A DNA stretch of 18,111 nt from contig CANHRW010000017.1 of the NCBI GenBank assembly GCA_947462865.1, positions 1 through 18,111 of the forward strand, written 5' to 3'. Below, one piece after another: positions 15,179 to 18,111 of this stretch. Source of the DNA: Bacteroidota bacterium. GTDB lineage: Bacteria; Bacteroidota; Bacteroidia; UKL13-3. Below the pieces are notes generated by a model, which worked only from the letters and a program-made list of their open reading frames with translations, made no database searches and was not told where the DNA came from. A program made the position numbers and the translations under genes. Position 1 is the stretch's first letter, and every line of letters starts with the position of its first letter.

Positions 15179-16888
15179 ATGAACCATTTTCGCACTAAAA
15201 TACAGCTCAATTTTAGATTGCTCTTGATACTTACTTGCTTGATCAATACTTTGCATTTAAAAGCACAAGACACCTACCAAGCTTTGGGCAGTTTAGGCAA
15301 TGCCATTTTAGACCGAATGGAAATTAAAAGTGGCGAATTAAACAATGCTTATTTTCATACCAGTAATAAGTTATACAGAAGAAAAAATGTAGTAGATTAC
15401 GTAAAGGCATACGATACTCAATTGTTGAGCAAACAAGATTTATTCAACAGACAATATTTGATAAATGACCATATTGAATGGGCTGAAAATGCTGCAGATA
15501 ATGTAAAAAATAAAAATCAGAAAAACTTCTACAAAGAAAAAGCTGCCTTGTTTTCATTAATAGATAGTGAATACAGTTTAATTGTAAATCCGGTATTGTA
15601 TTTTCAAGTATCGAGCAACCACCAAAACGGTAAAAGTTATTCTTATACCAATAACAGAGGTGTAGAAATAAGAGGCCGACTCGGAAACAATTTTGGATTT
15701 TACTCTCAAATTTCTGACGAAATTTTAGAACCTACCACTTGGCAATTGAAGCAATTCCAGACCGATACTTTTTTACCATATGTCAATTTCTATTCTAGAA
15801 ACAGTAGCAATGCGTTTAATTATTACCGAGCCAATGCCTATATATCGCTAAAAGTGAACCCGTTTATTGATTTGCAATTTGGCCATACCCGAAACTTTAT
15901 TGGAGATGGCTATCGGAGTTTTATTCTTGGAGACAACCAGCCTGAATACCTCAACTTAAGAATCAACACCCATTTTTGGAAAATCAACTACACCAATATT
16001 TTTGCTGAATTGCGAGATTACCCATTGGGAGCATCATGGGGCAGAAATCCTCAACAAAGGCATTACATGGCTGCACACCATTTGAGTTTAAATGTCTGTA
16101 AAAATTTAAATATTGGTATTTTTGAAACCATCTTGTTTAAGAGAGATTCTGGCTATGTTAACAACAGTTTTGACCTCAATTACCTGAACCCAATTATCTT
16201 TTATAAAAGTGTAGAAAATGGATTAAACAGTGTAGATAAAGCCATCATTGGTTTGCATGCCAAATGGAATGTCAAAAAAAGAGCCTCTATATATGGGCAA
16301 TTTGTGTTGTCAGAGTTTGTCTTCAATGATTTATTTGCAGGTACAGGTTCCTTTGCAAACAAGTATGCTTACCAATTGGGTGCAAAAATCATTGACATTG
16401 CGCATATCAATAACCTTGATTTGCAGACAGAAATCAATGTGAGCAGACCATTTATGTATACATCATTTACCACAGGTCAAAGCTATGCTAATTTTAGGCA
16501 AAGTATGGGTCATCCAATGGGAGCTAATTTTTGGGAAGTTATTACAATGTTAAAATACCAGCCTTTACGTACTGTTTATTTACAATCTAAATGGATCTAT
16601 TCAGTTCAAGGTTTAGATACCAATAATAGCAATTGGGGTTCTAATATTCGTAAATCGTATATTGAACGCAATACAGGCCGCTATGGCAATTACATTGCAC
16701 AAGGAGTAGGTGTAAAGCACCTTCAATTAGAATTTTGTGCAACCTGGATGCCCAAACACCAATTGTTTATTGACTTTATTTGGGGACTCAGAAAAGCCGA
16801 ATCCAAAATAGAATGGTTCAATCAACATACTAGCTACGGAAGCATTTGTATACGATACCAACTCAGTAAAAGAACAGACGATTTTTAA
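15179..16888 (+). CDS. Capsule-assembly Wzi/RemB-like outer-membrane beta-barrel
   Basis: A predicted large outer-membrane barrel of 569 residues from the ATG at 15179. The signal peptide ends near LHLKAQ. The central region contains FGHTRNFIGDGYRSFILGD followed by LRINTHFWKINYTN, closely resembling the region shared by Wzi capsule-anchoring lectins and the flavobacterial gliding-motility protein RemB. Much of the rest alternates aromatic and polar residues as in transmembrane strands. The N-terminal portion before about residue 130 is more helical, with many Asn and Lys. In other bacteria Wzi binds capsular polysaccharide to the cell surface, which fits the two upstream glycosyltransferase-type genes. 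An ATG at 15161 is also possible (575 residues, 5 bp after the previous stop); 15179 gives the cleaner signal peptide. ligA begins 2 bp after the stop. Confidence 0.82.
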   Translation: MNHFRTKIQLNFRLLLILTCLINTLHLKAQDTYQALGSLGNAILDRMEIKSGELNNAYFHTSNKLYRRKNVVDYVKAYDTQLLSKQDLFNRQYLINDHIEWAENAADNVKNKNQKNFYKEKAALFSLIDSEYSLIVNPVLYFQVSSNHQNGKSYSYTNNRGVEIRGRLGNNFGFYSQISDEILEPTTWQLKQFQTDTFLPYVNFYSRNSSNAFNYYRANAYISLKVNPFIDLQFGHTRNFIGDGYRSFILGDNQPEYLNLRINTHFWKINYTNIFAELRDYPLGASWGRNPQQRHYMAAHHLSLNVCKNLNIGIFETILFKRDSGYVNNSFDLNYLNPIIFYKSVENGLNSVDKAIIGLHAKWNVKKRASIYGQFVLSEFVFNDLFAGTGSFANKYAYQLGAKIIDIAHINNLDLQTEINVSRPFMYTSFTTGQSYANFRQSMGHPMGANFWEVITMLKYQPLRTVYLQSKWIYSVQGLDTNNSNWGSNIRKSYIERNTGRYGNYIAQGVGVKHLQLEFCATWMPKHQLFIDFIWGLRKAESKIEWFNQHTSYGSICIRYQLSKRTDDF

Positions 16889-16890
16889 AC

Positions 16891-18111
16891 ATGACCCAGC
16901 CCATTCAAGAACAAATAGTTGCTTTGGTTCAAGAACTCAAACAACATAACTACAACTATTATGTGTTGTCAAAACCAAGTATCTCTGATTTTGAGTTTGA
17001 CCAAAAACTCAAACAACTCGAACAATTAGAACAAGCCAATCCGGCATTTATTTTAGCAGATTCCCCTACACAAAGGGTTGGTGGATCTCCTACTAAGCAA
17101 TTCAAACAGGTAGCGCATAAATATCCGATGTTGAGCTTGGGTAATACTTATAACGAAATAGACTTGGATGAATTTGATCAACGCATCAAAAAAACAATTG
17201 ACAGCACTGTTAACTATGTTTGTGAACTCAAATTTGATGGTTTGGCTATTGGGCTTACTTACACCAACGGAATATTCACTCAAGCTGTAACCCGAGGAGA
17301 TGGAACGGTTGGTGACGATGTCACCGAAAACGTTAAAACAATTTTATCTATTCCAAAGCAGCTCAAACCAGGTAATTATCCTACAACTTTTGAAATAAGA
17401 GGTGAGGTATTGATGCACAAAGCAACGTTCCAAAAACTCAACCAAAAGTTTGCAAAAGAACTTGAAGCAAAAGGTTATGATGAGGAAGAAATCAAAGACC
17501 AGTTGTATAAAAATCCCAGAAATTTAGCTTCTGGTACGCTTAAAATGCAAGATCCTAAAGAGGTAGCCAAAAGGCCATTGGATGCATTTCTCTATTATAT
17601 TTATGCTGATGAAGCACTCAAGCCAACGCATTTTGAACAATTAAAATTGGCTGCCGAATGGGGCTTTCAAGTGGACAAACATGCCAGAGTTTGTAACTCA
17701 ATTGAAGAGGTAAAACAATACATCCAATACATTGAGTCTATTAAAGATGAACTCAGTTTTGAAATAGATGGTATTGTCATTAAAGTTAATGCTATTGCCC
17801 AACAAGAAGAATTGGGATTTACCGCCAAAAATCCAAGATGGGCCATATCTTATAAATACAAAGCTGCATCAGCCTTGACCCGTTTAAAAGGCATAAGTTA
17901 CCAAGTAGGTAGAACCGGCGCCATTACTCCGGTAGCAGAATTGGAACCTGTTTTATTGGCGGGAACTACTGTAAAAAGAGCAAGTTTATACAACGCCGAT
18001 GAAATTACCCGATTGGGTTTGTGTGAAAACGACTGGGTATATGTAGAAAAAGGTGGAGAAATCATTCCAAAAATTACTGAAGTTGCCTCCGAAAAAAGAG
18101 GCTTGTTTGCC
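16891..18111 (+). CDS. ligA: NAD-dependent DNA ligase LigA, N-terminal part, runs off the window
   Basis: Seals nicks in DNA during replication and repair using NAD. The first 407 residues of an expected 670-700 are present. The Ia domain holds NYNYYVLSKPSISDFEFD, which binds the nicotinamide end of NAD. The adenylation domain follows, with CELKFDG; Lys114 is the nucleophile that becomes adenylated. RGE at 170-172, NPRN at 208-211 and EIDGIVIKV continue the normal motif order. The OB-fold then starts with QVGRTGAITPVAELEPV. Between LN (183-184) and NPRN there are 23 residues, against 12 in E. coli LigA. In the OB-fold, the usual TLHN reads SLYN, with Tyr367. The zinc finger, HhH and BRCT regions lie outside the window. 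The ATG is 2 bp after the Wzi-like stop, so it is probably in the same transcript. Confidence 0.97.
   Translation, partial: MTQPIQEQIVALVQELKQHNYNYYVLSKPSISDFEFDQKLKQLEQLEQANPAFILADSPTQRVGGSPTKQFKQVAHKYPMLSLGNTYNEIDLDEFDQRIKKTIDSTVNYVCELKFDGLAIGLTYTNGIFTQAVTRGDGTVGDDVTENVKTILSIPKQLKPGNYPTTFEIRGEVLMHKATFQKLNQKFAKELEAKGYDEEEIKDQLYKNPRNLASGTLKMQDPKEVAKRPLDAFLYYIYADEALKPTHFEQLKLAAEWGFQVDKHARVCNSIEEVKQYIQYIESIKDELSFEIDGIVIKVNAIAQQEELGFTAKNPRWAISYKYKAASALTRLKGISYQVGRTGAITPVAELEPVLLAGTTVKRASLYNADEITRLGLCENDWVYVEKGGEIIPKITEVASEKRGLFA

Noticed and set aside
1..18111. Mobile element, phage, defence island or CRISPR
   Set aside because: There are no transposase, integrase or phage-like genes and no spaced direct repeats; all long frames are housekeeping, envelope or regulatory genes with similar composition.

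Overview
The window looks like ordinary chromosomal DNA of a low-GC member of the Bacteroidota. The evidence is: a family S46 dipeptidyl-peptidase, a RemB/Wzi-type outer-membrane protein, a DUF4920-type lipoprotein, guaA followed by a solute-binding-like protein, start codons without Shine-Dalgarno sequences, and promoters that fit the Bacteroidota pattern TTG-N19-TAnnTTTG. Class or family cannot be settled from this stretch. I see no phage, transposon, CRISPR, tRNA or rRNA, and no stretch over 300 bases lacks a gene.

Layout. Bases 1-490 (minus) hold the N-terminal part of the tRNA 2-selenouridine synthase gene mnmH, divergent from guaA (539-2065). guaA overlaps a gene for a secreted solute-binding-like protein (to 3209). 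This meets, tail to tail with an 8-bp overlap, a PiT phosphate transporter gene on the minus strand (3202-4605). Divergent from that is an S46 dipeptidyl-peptidase gene (4760-6916), closed by a textbook terminator, then a small lipoprotein gene (6976-7371). The minus strand from 9093 to 7349 carries a predicted outer-membrane barrel, an ECF-like sigma factor, and a small acidic protein that is probably the sigma factor's regulatory partner.

From 9110 the plus strand carries uvrA and, 2 bp later, an RluA-family pseudouridine synthase. After 52 bp comes a tight four-gene run: a family 9 glycosyltransferase, a polytopic GT-C-like membrane protein, a Wzi/RemB-like outer-membrane barrel, and ligA, which is cut by the window end. 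The three envelope genes suggest a small surface-glycan module in which sugars are added at the inner membrane and displayed or anchored at the outer membrane. ligA is probably co-transcribed with them. uvrA and ligA both serve nucleotide excision repair but appear to lie in separate transcription units.

Nothing here is clearly a new biological system. The least characterised items are the sigma factor with its small partner, the unassigned outer-membrane protein at 8353-9093, and the glycosyltransferase/GT-C/Wzi module. Several start codons were chosen from signal peptides or promoter positions, and these choices are explained in the entries.
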